Shown here: positions 14,784-23,119 of the stretch, one piece after another
Numbering within the stretch: the stretch's first letter is position 1
How the letters are laid out: every line of letters starts with the position of its first letter
From: an uncultured Eubacteriales bacterium
Lineage (GTDB): Bacteria; Bacillota; Clostridia; Oscillospirales; Oscillospiraceae
Assembly: GCA_900547405.1 (NCBI GenBank)
Contig: URGL01000022.1
Span: forward strand, 1 to 32,914
DNA length: 32,914 nt
Direction of reading: 5' to 3'
Made by a program: the position numbers and the translations under genes
Notes under the pieces: generated by a model
What the model saw: the letters and a program-made list of their open reading frames with translations, nothing else
What the model was told of the DNA's origin: nothing
Databases searched by the model: none

Positions 14784-15182
14784 TTATTTTTTCGCCGAAT
14801 CAATGGATTTTCCAAACACGAAGAACCGCTGATACAGAAACTCCGTGGTGAAGTTCAGCAGCATATTGAGGATGGTCACCAGATACTCGTTCCACAGCAG
14901 CGTGGAAGCCAGGTAATTTCCCAGCCCGGTGGAGAGGGGGGTAAACACGGCATAGTAGGCAGCCACCTTCGCCATAGCCACCGGCACATTGGCGGCGGAC
15001 TGGAAGGTGAACTTCCGGTTCAGGGTAAAGTTCCACAGCACGCTGAGAACCAGGGCGACCAGGTAGCAGGGCCAGTAGGGAAGACCGGTGAACTCATTGA
15101 GCAGGGCGAAGACCGCCATCTCGATCACCGCCGCGCTGACGGAGCAGAGGGTAAACTTGAGGATGCGGATGAATTCTTTCAT
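14784..15182 (-). CDS. GtrA-like membrane protein
   Basis: A 132-residue protein with four predicted membrane segments. The family pattern is visible: SAAVIEMAVFALLNEFTG at the first helices, VLWNFTLNRKFTFQSA after the second, and FLYQRFFVFG at the end. GtrA-like proteins are thought to move lipid-linked sugars or assist cell-envelope glycosylation. GAAAGAGG precedes the ATG. No glycosyltransferase is adjacent, so the partner is unknown. A family B repeat separates it from the lipoprotein gene upstream. Confidence 0.87.
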   Translation of the reverse strand: MKEFIRILKFTLCSVSAAVIEMAVFALLNEFTGLPYWPCYLVALVLSVLWNFTLNRKFTFQSAANVPVAMAKVAAYYAVFTPLSTGLGNYLASTLLWNEYLVTILNMLLNFTTEFLYQRFFVFGKSIDSAKK

Positions 15183-15205
15183 GGGTTACCTCTTTCGTTT
15201 CTGCT

Positions 15206-15337
15206 GTCATTGCGAACCAGTCCGCTTTCCTGGTGTGGCAATCCCCCGGATATTCGGACCGTTTGGCAGAAAATCCGGGGGACATTCCAATCAACAGGGG
15301 GATTGCCACGACAGTGTGAGCACTGTCTCGCAATGAC
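15206..15337. repeat. family B palindromic repeat, copy 1
   Basis: Terminal inverted repeats GTCATTGCGA (15206-15215) and TCGCAATGAC (15328-15337) bound an element of about 132 bp. Inside, TGGCAATCCCCCGG pairs with GGGGGATTGCCA, and ACAGTGTGAGCACTGT forms a hairpin near the right end. Copies recur at 26278 and 31057. There is no coding content. It sits between the lipoprotein and GtrA-like genes. Confidence 0.85.
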
Positions 15338-15343
15338 TGCTAT

Positions 15344-16135
15344 TTACTTCACAGTCACAGAGGTGACATGGGGCTGGAGGCCATTGTACCAGTACAGGAA
15401 GCCGCCCACGTCGATCTTGTCGCCGACTTTCAGGTTGGTGACGGTGTTGTACACATCGGTGCCCTCGCCGCAGAGGTAGCTCTCTACGGTAAAGGTGTAG
15501 GTGCCGGTGCCGTCGGAAACGTTGAAGTACAGGTCGCAGTTGTCGCCAGCCTTGCCGGAGCCGTCCCAGTTGTACAGGAAAGCGGCGCCCTCATCGTTGG
15601 CGGCCTCCACGGTCAGATCCCGAATCTCGACCTTCTCATTCTGGCTGTCGATCAGGTTGGTGGCGGCCAGGCCTCCGGTGATGTCGGTGGGAGCGGCAAT
15701 GTAGGAGCCGTCCAGAATTTCAAAGGTGGCATCTACGATCTCCACCTCGCCGGACCACTCGGCCTTGAAGCCGTTGACCCGGATGTGAGTGCCCTCTTTC
15801 AGCTTGGCGGCATCCTCTTCGGAGCACTCCATGTTGTACAGGAAGTAGGCGCCGTCCTCGCTCTGGGCGTAGACAGTGATCTTGTTGTCCCACCAGGACT
15901 GATGGGCCTGAACGTAGGTCTCTACGCACACGGGGGTGTCTACGGGGGCGGCCATGTACTCGGCGTAGCTCATGGACTCGGCCTCAGGCAGGACGGTTTC
16001 CACGGGAGCCTGGTCAGCGGTGGTCTCGGTGGTGGCGGGAGCCTCGGTGGTAGCAGGGGCCTCGTCCTTCTTGCCGCAGCCAGCAAAGGCGGCCAGCAGG
16101 GAGAGGGCCAGCAGCAGGGCAATGATCTTTTTCAT
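15344..16135 (-). CDS. Lipoprotein of unknown function with two OB-like modules
   Basis: The ATG at 16135 follows TTAAGGAG and begins a lipoprotein signal peptide (MKKIIALLLALSLLAAFAGC) with the lipid-bearing cysteine at residue 20. A low-complexity Ala/Thr/Glu linker follows to about residue 45. Two similar modules come next. The first has TVYAQSEDGAYFLYNM, KLKEGTHIRVNGFKAEW and EIVDATFEIL. The second has TVEAANDEGAAFLYNW, NLKVGDKIDVGGFLYWYNG and a final strand. The pattern of short strands with GxxIxVxGF suggests small OB-like beta barrels. The mature protein would be anchored outside the membrane. No function can be assigned. Confidence 0.8.
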   Translation of the reverse strand: MKKIIALLLALSLLAAFAGCGKKDEAPATTEAPATTETTADQAPVETVLPEAESMSYAEYMAAPVDTPVCVETYVQAHQSWWDNKITVYAQSEDGAYFLYNMECSEEDAAKLKEGTHIRVNGFKAEWSGEVEIVDATFEILDGSYIAAPTDITGGLAATNLIDSQNEKVEIRDLTVEAANDEGAAFLYNWDGSGKAGDNCDLYFNVSDGTGTYTFTVESYLCGEGTDVYNTVTNLKVGDKIDVGGFLYWYNGLQPHVTSVTVK

Positions 16136-16182
16136 TTTGAATCTCCTTAAGATATTCTGATTTGCGTATTCCACGCAAGGGT

Positions 16183-16211
16183 ATTATACCGGGAAGCGGA
16201 GGAAAAATCAA
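16183..16211 (-). promoter_or_regulatory. sigma-A promoter of the lipoprotein gene
   Basis: On the minus strand a -35 TTGATT (16206-16211) and a -10 TATAAT (16183-16188) are exactly 17 bases apart, ending about 47 bases before the lipoprotein ATG. The lipoprotein therefore has its own promoter, separate from the sugar transporter operon upstream. Confidence 0.8.
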
Positions 16212-16234
16212 TGGTCGGCGGGATTATTTCTTTG

Positions 16235-17815
16235 TTAAGGTTTCCGCTTCCGCTGCCGGAGAAAGACGGCGGCCAGTCCGGCCCAGCTGAGCCCCAGGGC
16301 CCACAGCAGCACCTTCGCCTCAGTGGGAAGGGGGCCAAGCTCCGATGTCCCCGGGGTTACGGCAATGGCATCCAGCCGGTAGAGGGCGCTGACGTTTTCG
16401 TAGATTTTCTCCAGGCCTTCGTCAGAGGTGTCCTGCTTCCGCCGCACCGCTTTGGCGGTATCCTCGATGAGCTGCCCGGCGGCCAATCGCACAGAGGCGG
16501 AGCCGTTGAAGACGGGGGTCACGAAGGTATCCTCCAGGTGGTCCAGCAGAAGCTGAGAGGCCTTGATCTTCACATCGTAGTGAGCATCGTTGTCCTCTCC
16601 GGCCCGGGAGAGGTAGTCAAGATAATCGGCGCTTTCCCGGGCATCCCCGGTGACGGGCACATAGCCCTCTGTCTCGGCATAGCCCAGCTGGACATCTGTG
16701 GTCAGGAGAAACTGGGCGAAGAGCCAGGAGGCCAGGACCTCTTGGGGGTCCTCCTTGTAGAACAGACAGATAGACGGGCCCTGGGAGATCATTTTTGGGG
16801 CATCCACATGGTACTGGGGAATGGGCAGTACGGCCGTCTCAAAGTCTACCAACGTGTCCGCGCTGATGTCCAGCAAGGGAGCGTGGGTGCCTACCCAGGT
16901 GGCTCCGGCGGTGGAGTCGATGGCGAAGATGCACTGTCCGGCGTTGAAGAAGTTGGCGGGATAGCTGGAAATCTTGAAGGTGGAAAAGGCGCCGGTGGCA
17001 GTGTGCTGCGCTACTGTTTTCAGGATTTCCTTGGTGTCCTCATTCCACAGCTCTACGGTGCCGTCGGCCCGGGCGTAGCCTGCTCCCTGCTGCTGCAAAG
17101 CCTGGATCATCATATTGTCTGTGGACTTGTAGATGAAGGGGATCAATACCTTCTGGCCGTTGACCTGATAGGTGCCGTCGGCGTTTTTGGCCATGGCGGC
17201 CTCGCTGACCTGCCAGACGAAGTCCCAGGTCAGAGTTTCCGGCAGAGTGAAGCCCAGCTTCTCCACAAAGTCCTTGTTGACATAGCAGGCTTCCGTGGAG
17301 CGCATATAGGGGATGGCAACGGTCTGACCATCAATGGTGCATTCCTTCAAATAGGTGTCTACGATTTCCTTTGGGCCGTCATACCGGAGCTTTTCGCCCC
17401 CCAAGCCGAAGCGGGAGTCTGTCAGGAGGCTGTCCAGGCCCACAACGGTTTTTTCCCCGGTTAGGTAGGTGGCAATGTGGTCCGGATAGGTGATGCATAC
17501 GTTTGGGGTGGTGTTTGTGGAGATGTTGGTAATGACGTCATTGTAGATCCGGGTGTAGTCGGTGTACAGCCGCATATTCACGGTGATGTTGGGGTAGAGC
17601 CCTTCAAAATCCCGGATGGCCTGTTCGTATACGGCGGTCTGGGCCTTGTTGGTGTCGTTTTTGGCCCAGAAGGTGACGGTGTATGGCTTGCTCTCGTCGA
17701 ATTCTTCCGGGGCAGTGAAGTTTTCGGCTGCCCCGCCGGTGCCTTCTGCCAGGGTGCCGTGGCAGCCGGTGAGCAGCAGGCAGAGGATCAGCAGAAAAGA
17801 AAGTGCTTTTTTCAT
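16235..17815 (-). CDS. Sugar-type ABC substrate-binding lipoprotein with C-terminal membrane anchor
   Basis: The ATG at 17815, overlapping the permease stop by ATGA, gives 526 residues; a longer in-frame start lies inside the permease and is rejected. A lipobox (LLLTGC) ends the signal peptide near residue 18. The body is a family 1 extracellular solute-binding protein: YTVTFWAKNDTNKAQTAVYE, FEGLYPNITVNM, FNAGQCIFAIDSTAGATW and a long helical C-lobe. The last 30 residues add a hydrophobic helix (KVLLWALGLSWAGLAAVFL) and the basic tail RQRKRKP, so both ends look membrane-bound, which is unusual for a binding protein. Likely cargo is an oligosaccharide or glycerol-phosphate-type compound, judging from the permeases and ATPase; not certain. 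Confidence 0.88.
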   Translation of the reverse strand: MKKALSFLLILCLLLTGCHGTLAEGTGGAAENFTAPEEFDESKPYTVTFWAKNDTNKAQTAVYEQAIRDFEGLYPNITVNMRLYTDYTRIYNDVITNISTNTTPNVCITYPDHIATYLTGEKTVVGLDSLLTDSRFGLGGEKLRYDGPKEIVDTYLKECTIDGQTVAIPYMRSTEACYVNKDFVEKLGFTLPETLTWDFVWQVSEAAMAKNADGTYQVNGQKVLIPFIYKSTDNMMIQALQQQGAGYARADGTVELWNEDTKEILKTVAQHTATGAFSTFKISSYPANFFNAGQCIFAIDSTAGATWVGTHAPLLDISADTLVDFETAVLPIPQYHVDAPKMISQGPSICLFYKEDPQEVLASWLFAQFLLTTDVQLGYAETEGYVPVTGDARESADYLDYLSRAGEDNDAHYDVKIKASQLLLDHLEDTFVTPVFNGSASVRLAAGQLIEDTAKAVRRKQDTSDEGLEKIYENVSALYRLDAIAVTPGTSELGPLPTEAKVLLWALGLSWAGLAAVFLRQRKRKP

Positions 17816-18675
17816 CCCTTGGTGCCTCCTCTGGCCACACCGGCCATGATCTTCTTCCGGAACATGAGGAACAGCAATATCAGCGGCAGAGAAATGACCA
17901 CCACCGCCGCCATCATGGCAGGAATGTTCTCCCGGCCAAAGCCGTTTTCCCGGATCTCCTGGATGCCGACGGACACCAGGAAGAAGCTCTGGTCGTCGGT
18001 AATGAGCCGGGGCCATACGTAGCTGTTCCAGCATTCGATGACCTTCAGAATGGTGACGGTCACGATGGTGGGCTGGCACATGGGGATCATGACCTTCCAC
18101 AGGTACTTCAGGTCCGAGGTGCCGTCTACCTTAGCGGCATAGTACAGCTCGTCCGGCACCTGGGAGAAGTTCTCTTTTAATAGGTAGATATAGAAAACAG
18201 AGGTCACCGAAGGGAGGATCAGGCCTAAGAAGGAGTTGCGCAGGTCCAGATTTGTAATGGTGACAAAGTTTGTGATGACCACCAGCTCCGTGGGGATCAT
18301 CATTAAGGAGAGAAACAGGGTGAAGATCAGGTCCCGCCCGGGAAACCGCAGCCGGGAGAAGGCGAAGGCCGCCAGCACTGTCACAACGAGCATCAGCCCG
18401 GTGGTTACCACCGTGAAAATCAGGGTATTCAGAAAATACCTGGCCAGCGGCACCTGAGAAAAGGCACTGGCATAGTTTTCCAGGGTGGGGTGCAGGGTGA
18501 AGAGCTTGGGGATATACTCGCTGTTGTAGCTGCCGTAGCTCTTGACGGAGGTCAGCAGCATCCAGTAGAAGGGAAAGAGAACCAAAATGGCCCATAGGGT
18601 CAGCAGCAGACCAATGAAAAAGGTGCGGATGCGCTTTTTCCGCTTGGCAGCTGCTTCAATTTGTTCGTAATCCAT
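17812..18675 (-). CDS. Carbohydrate ABC permease, UgpE/MalG type
   Basis: A 287-residue permease with six membrane segments. The cytoplasmic EAA-like loop that contacts the ATPase reads YYAAKVDGTSDLKYLWKVMI. The N-terminus has the usual LLTLWAILVLFPFYWMLLTS helix and SYGSYNSEYIPK extracellular start. It is the third gene of the operon, coupled by ATGA to the binding-protein gene that follows, and nine bases after the UgpA-type permease gene. Confidence 0.92.
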   Translation of the reverse strand: MDYEQIEAAAKRKKRIRTFFIGLLLTLWAILVLFPFYWMLLTSVKSYGSYNSEYIPKLFTLHPTLENYASAFSQVPLARYFLNTLIFTVVTTGLMLVVTVLAAFAFSRLRFPGRDLIFTLFLSLMMIPTELVVITNFVTITNLDLRNSFLGLILPSVTSVFYIYLLKENFSQVPDELYYAAKVDGTSDLKYLWKVMIPMCQPTIVTVTILKVIECWNSYVWPRLITDDQSFFLVSVGIQEIRENGFGRENIPAMMAAVVVISLPLILLFLMFRKKIMAGVARGGTKG

Positions 18676-18684
18676 GGCGGCACC

Positions 18685-19578
18685 TCATACATAGTGTACG
18701 TGCTTCTTGCTTACCAGCAGGTTGACGCAGGTGATGGTCAGCACAATGGCAAAGAGGAAAATGGCAGCGGCAGAGGCATAGGAGGGGTAGCCGCCGGACC
18801 GGCCGTAGAGCATATCGTAGACGAAGCCTACCAGGGTGTTCATGCCCGCGGCGTTCAGGTCCGTGCCGAAAAGGGCCACTGCGTCGGAATAGGCCTTGAA
18901 GGCCCCGATGAAGCCGGTGATGATGAGATAAAACAGGCTGGGGGAGATCATGGGCAGGGTGATGCGCCAGAAGATCCGGCTCCGGGAGGCCCCATCGATC
19001 CGGGCGGCGCTGCGATACTGCTCATTGACGGAGGCCAGGCTGCTGGTGAGGATCAGGATTTTGAAAGGCATGACGATCCACACGGTGTACAGGCACAGCA
19101 CCAGCATCTTTGCCCAATAGGGCCCGGAGAGGAAGTCCACGCTGAAGATGCCCAGGGTGTTCAGCAGTAGATTGATGAAGCCGTCAGAATAAGCGGTTTT
19201 TTTGAATAGGATCATGAAAACCAGGCCTACCGCCAAGGTATTTGTCACATAGGGCAGGAAGAAAACAGTCTGAAACAGATCCCGGAGCTTTTGGATGGAG
19301 CTGAGGCACAGGGAAATCAGCAGAGCCAGTCCGGTGGACAGGGGCACGGTTATGACCACCAGCAAAAAGGTATTTTTCAGAGCCTGCAAAAAGTAGGGGT
19401 CCCGGAGAACATATTGGTAGTTATAGAGACCGACTCCCGTATAGGTCTGGGAAGCGAAGTTGTAATTTTCCTGGAAGGAGTAGACGAATACATCGATAAG
19501 AGGGTAGATCAGGAAGAAACCCAGGAAGAGGAAGGCGGGCAGCAGGTAGAGAAAGCCCTTGTAATTTTTCTGCTCCAT
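18685..19578 (-). CDS. Carbohydrate ABC permease, UgpA/MalF type
   Basis: A 297-residue permease with six membrane segments, beginning FLYLLPAFLFLGFFLIYPLI and carrying the EAA-like loop YRSAARIDGASRSRIFWRIT near residue 190. It pairs with the UgpE-type permease to form the membrane channel. It starts three bases after the ATPase stop, so it is in the same operon. Confidence 0.92.
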   Translation of the reverse strand: MEQKNYKGFLYLLPAFLFLGFFLIYPLIDVFVYSFQENYNFASQTYTGVGLYNYQYVLRDPYFLQALKNTFLLVVITVPLSTGLALLISLCLSSIQKLRDLFQTVFFLPYVTNTLAVGLVFMILFKKTAYSDGFINLLLNTLGIFSVDFLSGPYWAKMLVLCLYTVWIVMPFKILILTSSLASVNEQYRSAARIDGASRSRIFWRITLPMISPSLFYLIITGFIGAFKAYSDAVALFGTDLNAAGMNTLVGFVYDMLYGRSGGYPSYASAAAIFLFAIVLTITCVNLLVSKKHVHYV

Positions 19579-19581
19579 GGC

Positions 19582-20673
19582 TCATCCTCTCAGCCGCTGG
19601 CCGTCGGCACCGAAGAGCAGGACCTTGCCGGGCTTCAGACGGAAGCGGACGATATCCGGGTGACTCTGCTCAGTCCCGTCAGACTGGATAATGGCCCGGA
19701 GGGTCCCGGCCTCACAGGCACCGTTTTCGCAGACGATGCTTACATCCCGGCCCATGATCTCCACCCGGTTCAGCTTGCAGGCGAAGGGACCGTCAGTTTC
19801 GGGCAGAAAGCCCTCGGGACGGATGCCCACGGTGACATCCTGGTCGGAAATGCCGGGGACGGAGAGCACATCGTCTTCCCCAATGAAGAGGTGCCCCCTC
19901 TGGACCCTGCCCCGGAACAGATTGATGGGCGGGGTGCCCAGAAACTTGGCCACAAAGAGGTTGCTGGGGTCATCGTAGACCTGCTGGGGCCTGCCCACCT
20001 GCTGAATGACGCCCTCCTTCATCACCACGATCTGATCAGAGATGCTCATGGCCTCCTCCTGGTCGTGGGTGACGAAGACGGTGGTGATTTGGGTTTCCCG
20101 CTGGATCCGGCGGATCTCCTCCCGGGTCTGGAGCCGGAGCCGGGCATCCAGATTTGAAAGGGGCTCGTCCAGCAGCAGAACGCTGGGCATTTTGACAAGA
20201 GCCCGGGCAATGGCCACCCGCTGCTGCTGACCGCCGGAGAGCTCGCTGGGCTTTCGGTCCATGAGTCCGTCGATTTGCACCAGCCTGGCGGCTTCCAGGG
20301 CCCGGCGTTTCATTTCCTCCTTGCTGAGCCGGTCCTTTCCCTTCCGGTTTTCCAGGGGAAAGACGATGTTTTGCAGCACAGTCATATGGGGATACAGAGC
20401 ATAGTTCTGAAAGACCAGTCCAACTCCCCGGTTCTCTGTGGGAAGCTGGGTCACGTCCTTGTCGCCGAAGAAGATCTTGCCGCTGGTAGGCGTCTGGAGC
20501 CCGCAGATCATGTAAAGGGTCGTGCTCTTCCCGCAGCCCGAGGGGCCCAGAAGACCGATGAGCTGCCCATCCGGGATCTCCAGGGAGAAGTCTGATACGG
20601 CGGTCACCTCGCCCCCGGCCTTTTTGTTTCGGTTGGGGAATTTCTTGGTCAGATTCTGAAGGGTCACGTTCAT
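19582..20673 (-). CDS. ABC importer ATPase, UgpC/MsmK type
   Basis: A 363-residue ATPase of the carbohydrate uptake class. Walker A is GPSGCGKST, the Q-loop is VFQNYALYPHM, the signature is LSGGQQQRVAIARAL, Walker B is LLLDEPLSNLD and the H-loop is VFVTHDQEEAM. After about residue 235 it has the C-terminal TOBE/MOP-like domain typical of UgpC and MsmK. First gene of its operon, immediately after a promoter. ATPases of this class can serve more than one sugar transporter, so it may also energise other systems. Confidence 0.93.
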   Translation of the reverse strand: MNVTLQNLTKKFPNRNKKAGGEVTAVSDFSLEIPDGQLIGLLGPSGCGKSTTLYMICGLQTPTSGKIFFGDKDVTQLPTENRGVGLVFQNYALYPHMTVLQNIVFPLENRKGKDRLSKEEMKRRALEAARLVQIDGLMDRKPSELSGGQQQRVAIARALVKMPSVLLLDEPLSNLDARLRLQTREEIRRIQRETQITTVFVTHDQEEAMSISDQIVVMKEGVIQQVGRPQQVYDDPSNLFVAKFLGTPPINLFRGRVQRGHLFIGEDDVLSVPGISDQDVTVGIRPEGFLPETDGPFACKLNRVEIMGRDVSIVCENGACEAGTLRAIIQSDGTEQSHPDIVRFRLKPGKVLLFGADGQRLRG

Positions 20674-20703
20674 GGTATCCCATCCTTTTTTCGTTATGGT
20701 GCC

Positions 20704-20732
20704 ATTATATGCCCAGAAATGGATGAATGCAA
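20704..20732 (-). promoter_or_regulatory. sigma-A promoter of the sugar ABC operon
   Basis: On the minus strand a -35 TTGCAT (20727-20732) and a -10 TATAAT (20704-20709) are 17 bases apart. The start of transcription would be about 24 bases before the ATPase ATG. The -35 abuts the T-run of the PTS terminator. Confidence 0.8.
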
Positions 20733-20734
20733 GG

Positions 20735-20771
20735 AAAAAGTTCCCTCTGCCGGGAAAAGGCAGAGGGAACT
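20735..20771 (-). terminator. Terminator of the PTS operon (minus strand)
   Basis: The 13-bp stem AGTTCCCTCTGCC with its complement and a 7-base loop is followed on the minus strand by TTTTTCC. It lies about 30 bases after the EIIC stop and directly before the sugar ABC promoter, insulating the two minus-strand operons. Confidence 0.85.
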
Positions 20772-20801
20772 CTTTAAAATAGGAACAACCGGGAGAATAA
20801 A

Positions 20802-22070
20802 TCAGGCAATGAGCTTAGCAATGAGGCCTTCCACAATGCCCCACAGAGAGAAGTCCTGGCCGCCGTAGACCAGCATCCAGCTCTGGATGGTATTGTTGAA
20901 GAAGTAGGCGCCGAAGCCGACCAGCAGTACCATCACGATGCCGTTGATGATGGAGGCCACGATGCAGCCCCGGACACCGCCGTAGGCATTGGCAACGATG
21001 GCTGCGCAGCCACCTTCAAAGAAGCAGGTGAAGGCCAGAGGAATAACCACGGTGGGGAACACGTTCAGCGCGGTGCAGACCAGGATGGTCACGATGGAGG
21101 CAGCCAGGCCGCAGATGAAGCCGATGATCAGGGCGTTGGGAGCAACGTTGAAAATCACGGGGCAGTCCAGAGCGGGGATAGCACCGGGAACGACCTTGGT
21201 GGCGATGCCCTGGAAGGCGGGCACGATCTCGGCAATCAGCATCCGGACACCCAGCAGCATGACGGTGACGCCCATACCGAAGGTGACGGTCTTGGTGAAG
21301 TAATAGGTGAAAGCACGGTCGTAGCCAAGAATCTCAGCGGGATTATAGCCGTTGATCCGCAGCAGCAGAGCCATCACAAGGTAAGTAAAGAGGATGACGA
21401 TAGAGCCGGTGATGGAGACCTCCCGCAGGAAGTTCAGACCCTTGGGGAAGTTCAGGTCCTCAGTGGACTTTTTGGGGTCGCCAACAGCCTTGGCAACACC
21501 GGCGGCAATCAAAGACAGGGTGGTGGTGGGGTGAGCGATGGAGAAGGAATCCGTTCCGGTAACCTTCTTCACAAGAGGCCGCATCAGGTTGGGGGCCACA
21601 ATCATGTAGATTGCGGTGAAGAGTGCGGCCAGGATAATCAGCTTGCCACCGGTAAGGCCTGCGTCTACGCCAGCGGCGATGAAGACGTAGGGGAACCAGT
21701 ACAGCATATGGCCGGTGAGGAACACGGTCTTAAACTTTGTAAACCGGGCAAATAGCAGGTTGATGGCAAAACCGATGATCATAACGATACCGATCTCCGT
21801 GCCATACTGGCCGCCAATGTCTACGGAGGTGGAGGCTACAGCCTTGGGCATGATGGTGGAGAAAGCGGTGCCCACATCGGTAACGGTGCCGGAGACAATG
21901 CTGACACCCTGATTCAGAACGAAGTAACCAATGGCAGTCATAAAAGTGCCACGAATGACTTCGGAGGCGGATTTTTTCTGAAGCAGCAGGCCTACAAGAG
22001 CAATCAGGGAAATAAAGATAGCGCCTTGTCCGAAGATCTCTTTGACGATAAAATCGAGAACAGCGTTCAT
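20802..22070 (-). CDS. PTS EIIC, ascorbate (UlaA/SgaT) family
   Basis: A 422-residue membrane permease of the ascorbate-galactitol PTS superfamily, with about ten to eleven membrane segments. It starts MNAVLDFIVKEIFGQGAIFI, like UlaA, and carries the PNLMRPLVKKVTGTDSFSIAHPTTT region near residue 180. AGGAGGG precedes the ATG. Third gene after EIIA and EIIB, from the shared divergent promoter region. UlaA homologues carry several sugars; no ascorbate-6-phosphate catabolic gene is nearby, so the substrate is open. Confidence 0.92.
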   Translation of the reverse strand: MNAVLDFIVKEIFGQGAIFISLIALVGLLLQKKSASEVIRGTFMTAIGYFVLNQGVSIVSGTVTDVGTAFSTIMPKAVASTSVDIGGQYGTEIGIVMIIGFAINLLFARFTKFKTVFLTGHMLYWFPYVFIAAGVDAGLTGGKLIILAALFTAIYMIVAPNLMRPLVKKVTGTDSFSIAHPTTTLSLIAAGVAKAVGDPKKSTEDLNFPKGLNFLREVSITGSIVILFTYLVMALLLRINGYNPAEILGYDRAFTYYFTKTVTFGMGVTVMLLGVRMLIAEIVPAFQGIATKVVPGAIPALDCPVIFNVAPNALIIGFICGLAASIVTILVCTALNVFPTVVIPLAFTCFFEGGCAAIVANAYGGVRGCIVASIINGIVMVLLVGFGAYFFNNTIQSWMLVYGGQDFSLWGIVEGLIAKLIA

Positions 22071-22104
22071 ACAATACCCTCCTATGAAATTCTTCTATTT
22101 TCTT

Positions 22105-22395
22105 TTACTTTTTCAGCGAATCAAAGTAAGCCAGAACCTTCTGCTCCACTTCCTTGTCATCCATAAAGTTATTGACAATGACAATGGGTACAGAAGCCCG
22201 GTCTTTGATCCGCTCACCCAGCTCAGCGGAAATAAAGATGACATCGCAGTCAGCAGAGCAGCAAGTACCCACATCTCCACAGAAGGTGCGGGCCTTCAGG
22301 CCGTGAGCGCTCAGTACGTTGTCGATTTTGATCCGCAGAAACAGTGACGAGCCGCAGCCGAAGCCACAGACAGCTTGAATCTTAGGTTCTCCCAT
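22105..22395 (-). CDS. PTS EIIB, ascorbate/galactitol (UlaB) type
   Basis: A 96-residue cytoplasmic domain that passes phosphate from EIIA to the sugar. The loop CGFGCGSSLFLRIKIDNVL starts with the phosphocysteine at residue 10. A second cysteine in the same loop (C14) sits where many UlaB proteins have glutamine or a small residue. GAGGAA precedes the ATG. It is encoded between EIIA and EIIC; separate single-domain subunits are usual for this family. The 65-base gap before it shows nothing. Confidence 0.92.
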   Translation of the reverse strand: MGEPKIQAVCGFGCGSSLFLRIKIDNVLSAHGLKARTFCGDVGTCCSADCDVIFISAELGERIKDRASVPIVIVNNFMDDKEVEQKVLAYFDSLKK

Positions 22396-22460
22396 AGTTT
22401 GTTCCTCATTTCCTTATTTTATTGAATGCCCGAAGACAATCATCTACAAATTATTCTGGA

Positions 22461-22895
22461 TCAGCTGTTCAAAATCCGGTCCATTTCGTCTACACTGGCG
22501 GCGTTTGTCAGCTTTTCCATAACGCCATCGTTGCTCAAAGCCTCCGCTACCGCGGACAGGGCCCGGACATGACTCTCTCGGTCAGTGCAGGCGACACATA
22601 GAATCAGACGGACAGGATCGTTTGGGCTGCCAAAGGATACAGGCTGCGCCAATGTGACCAGGGCCAGGTCTTCTTTATGTACGGCGGTGGAAGGGGCGGC
22701 GTGAGCAATGGCAAAGCCTGGCATAATGACGATATAGGGCCCTAGGTCCTCCACGGCTTTCACCATGGATTCGGTGTATGCGTGCTCAATGCTTCCAGCC
22801 TCTTCCAGAACGGCACCGGAGAGACGGATGGCATCTGTCCAGTCTTTGGCCTTCAGGCCGACACGCATGTTTTCTTTTGCGATGATGCTGCCCAT
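22461..22895 (-). CDS. PTS EIIA, mannitol/fructose-nitrogen type (UlaC-like)
   Basis: A 144-residue EIIA that accepts phosphate from HPr. The conserved PGFAIAHAAP contains the phosphorylated histidine; the rest follows the family, with ALVTLAQPVSFGSPNDPVRL and VALSAVAEAL-like helices. The ATG at 22895 is preferred over the one three codons upstream because AAGGAGG lies nine bases from it but touches the upstream one. It is the first gene of the minus-strand PTS operon. Confidence 0.92.
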   Translation of the reverse strand: MGSIIAKENMRVGLKAKDWTDAIRLSGAVLEEAGSIEHAYTESMVKAVEDLGPYIVIMPGFAIAHAAPSTAVHKEDLALVTLAQPVSFGSPNDPVRLILCVACTDRESHVRALSAVAEALSNDGVMEKLTNAASVDEMDRILNS

Positions 22896-22984
22896 GGGGA
22901 ACATCCTCCTTATAAAAAGCGTTGATCACCGGCAGAGGGACGCAAAACAACAAGCAATATGCCCCCTGTTCATTGGTTATTCAC

Positions 22985-23013
22985 AGTATACCACTTGTTT
23001 TATCTTTTTTCAA
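22985..23013 (-). promoter_or_regulatory. sigma-A promoter of the PTS operon with candidate operator in the spacer
   Basis: On the minus strand a -35 TTGAAA (23008-23013) and a -10 TATACT (22985-22990) are 17 bases apart. The 16-mer TACCACTTGTTTTATC at 22989-23004 fills most of the spacer, and a 15/16 match lies downstream of the gntR promoter at 23120-23135. Occupancy by a repressor here would block polymerase. Confidence 0.7.
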
Positions 23014-23063
23014 GAGGAATGTGCATTTTTCTGGAAAGAAAATCTGAGACCAGCAGATTCTTA

Positions 23064-23092
23064 TTGAAATTGCTTGCAGGATATGCTATACT
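23064..23092 (+). promoter_or_regulatory. sigma-A promoter of the gntR-SIS-HPr operon
   Basis: A -35 TTGAAA (23064-23069) and a -10 TATACT (23087-23092) are 17 bases apart, identical hexamers and spacing to the divergent PTS promoter. Transcription would start near 23099, which rules out the ATG codons at 23074 and 23083 as starts. Confidence 0.8.
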
Positions 23093-23119
23093 TGCAGAAA
23101 GATGAGGGCAAATTGACGG

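Noticed and set aside
16235..16330. LPXTG-type sortase signal at the binding-protein C-terminus (LPTEA before a helix and basic tail)
   Set aside because: The threonine is in the wrong position for LPxTG or its known variants; a plain membrane anchor is simpler.
17816..18100. Long N-terminal extension of the binding protein
   Set aside because: It overlaps the permease gene in another frame; the lipoprotein signal starts at 17815.
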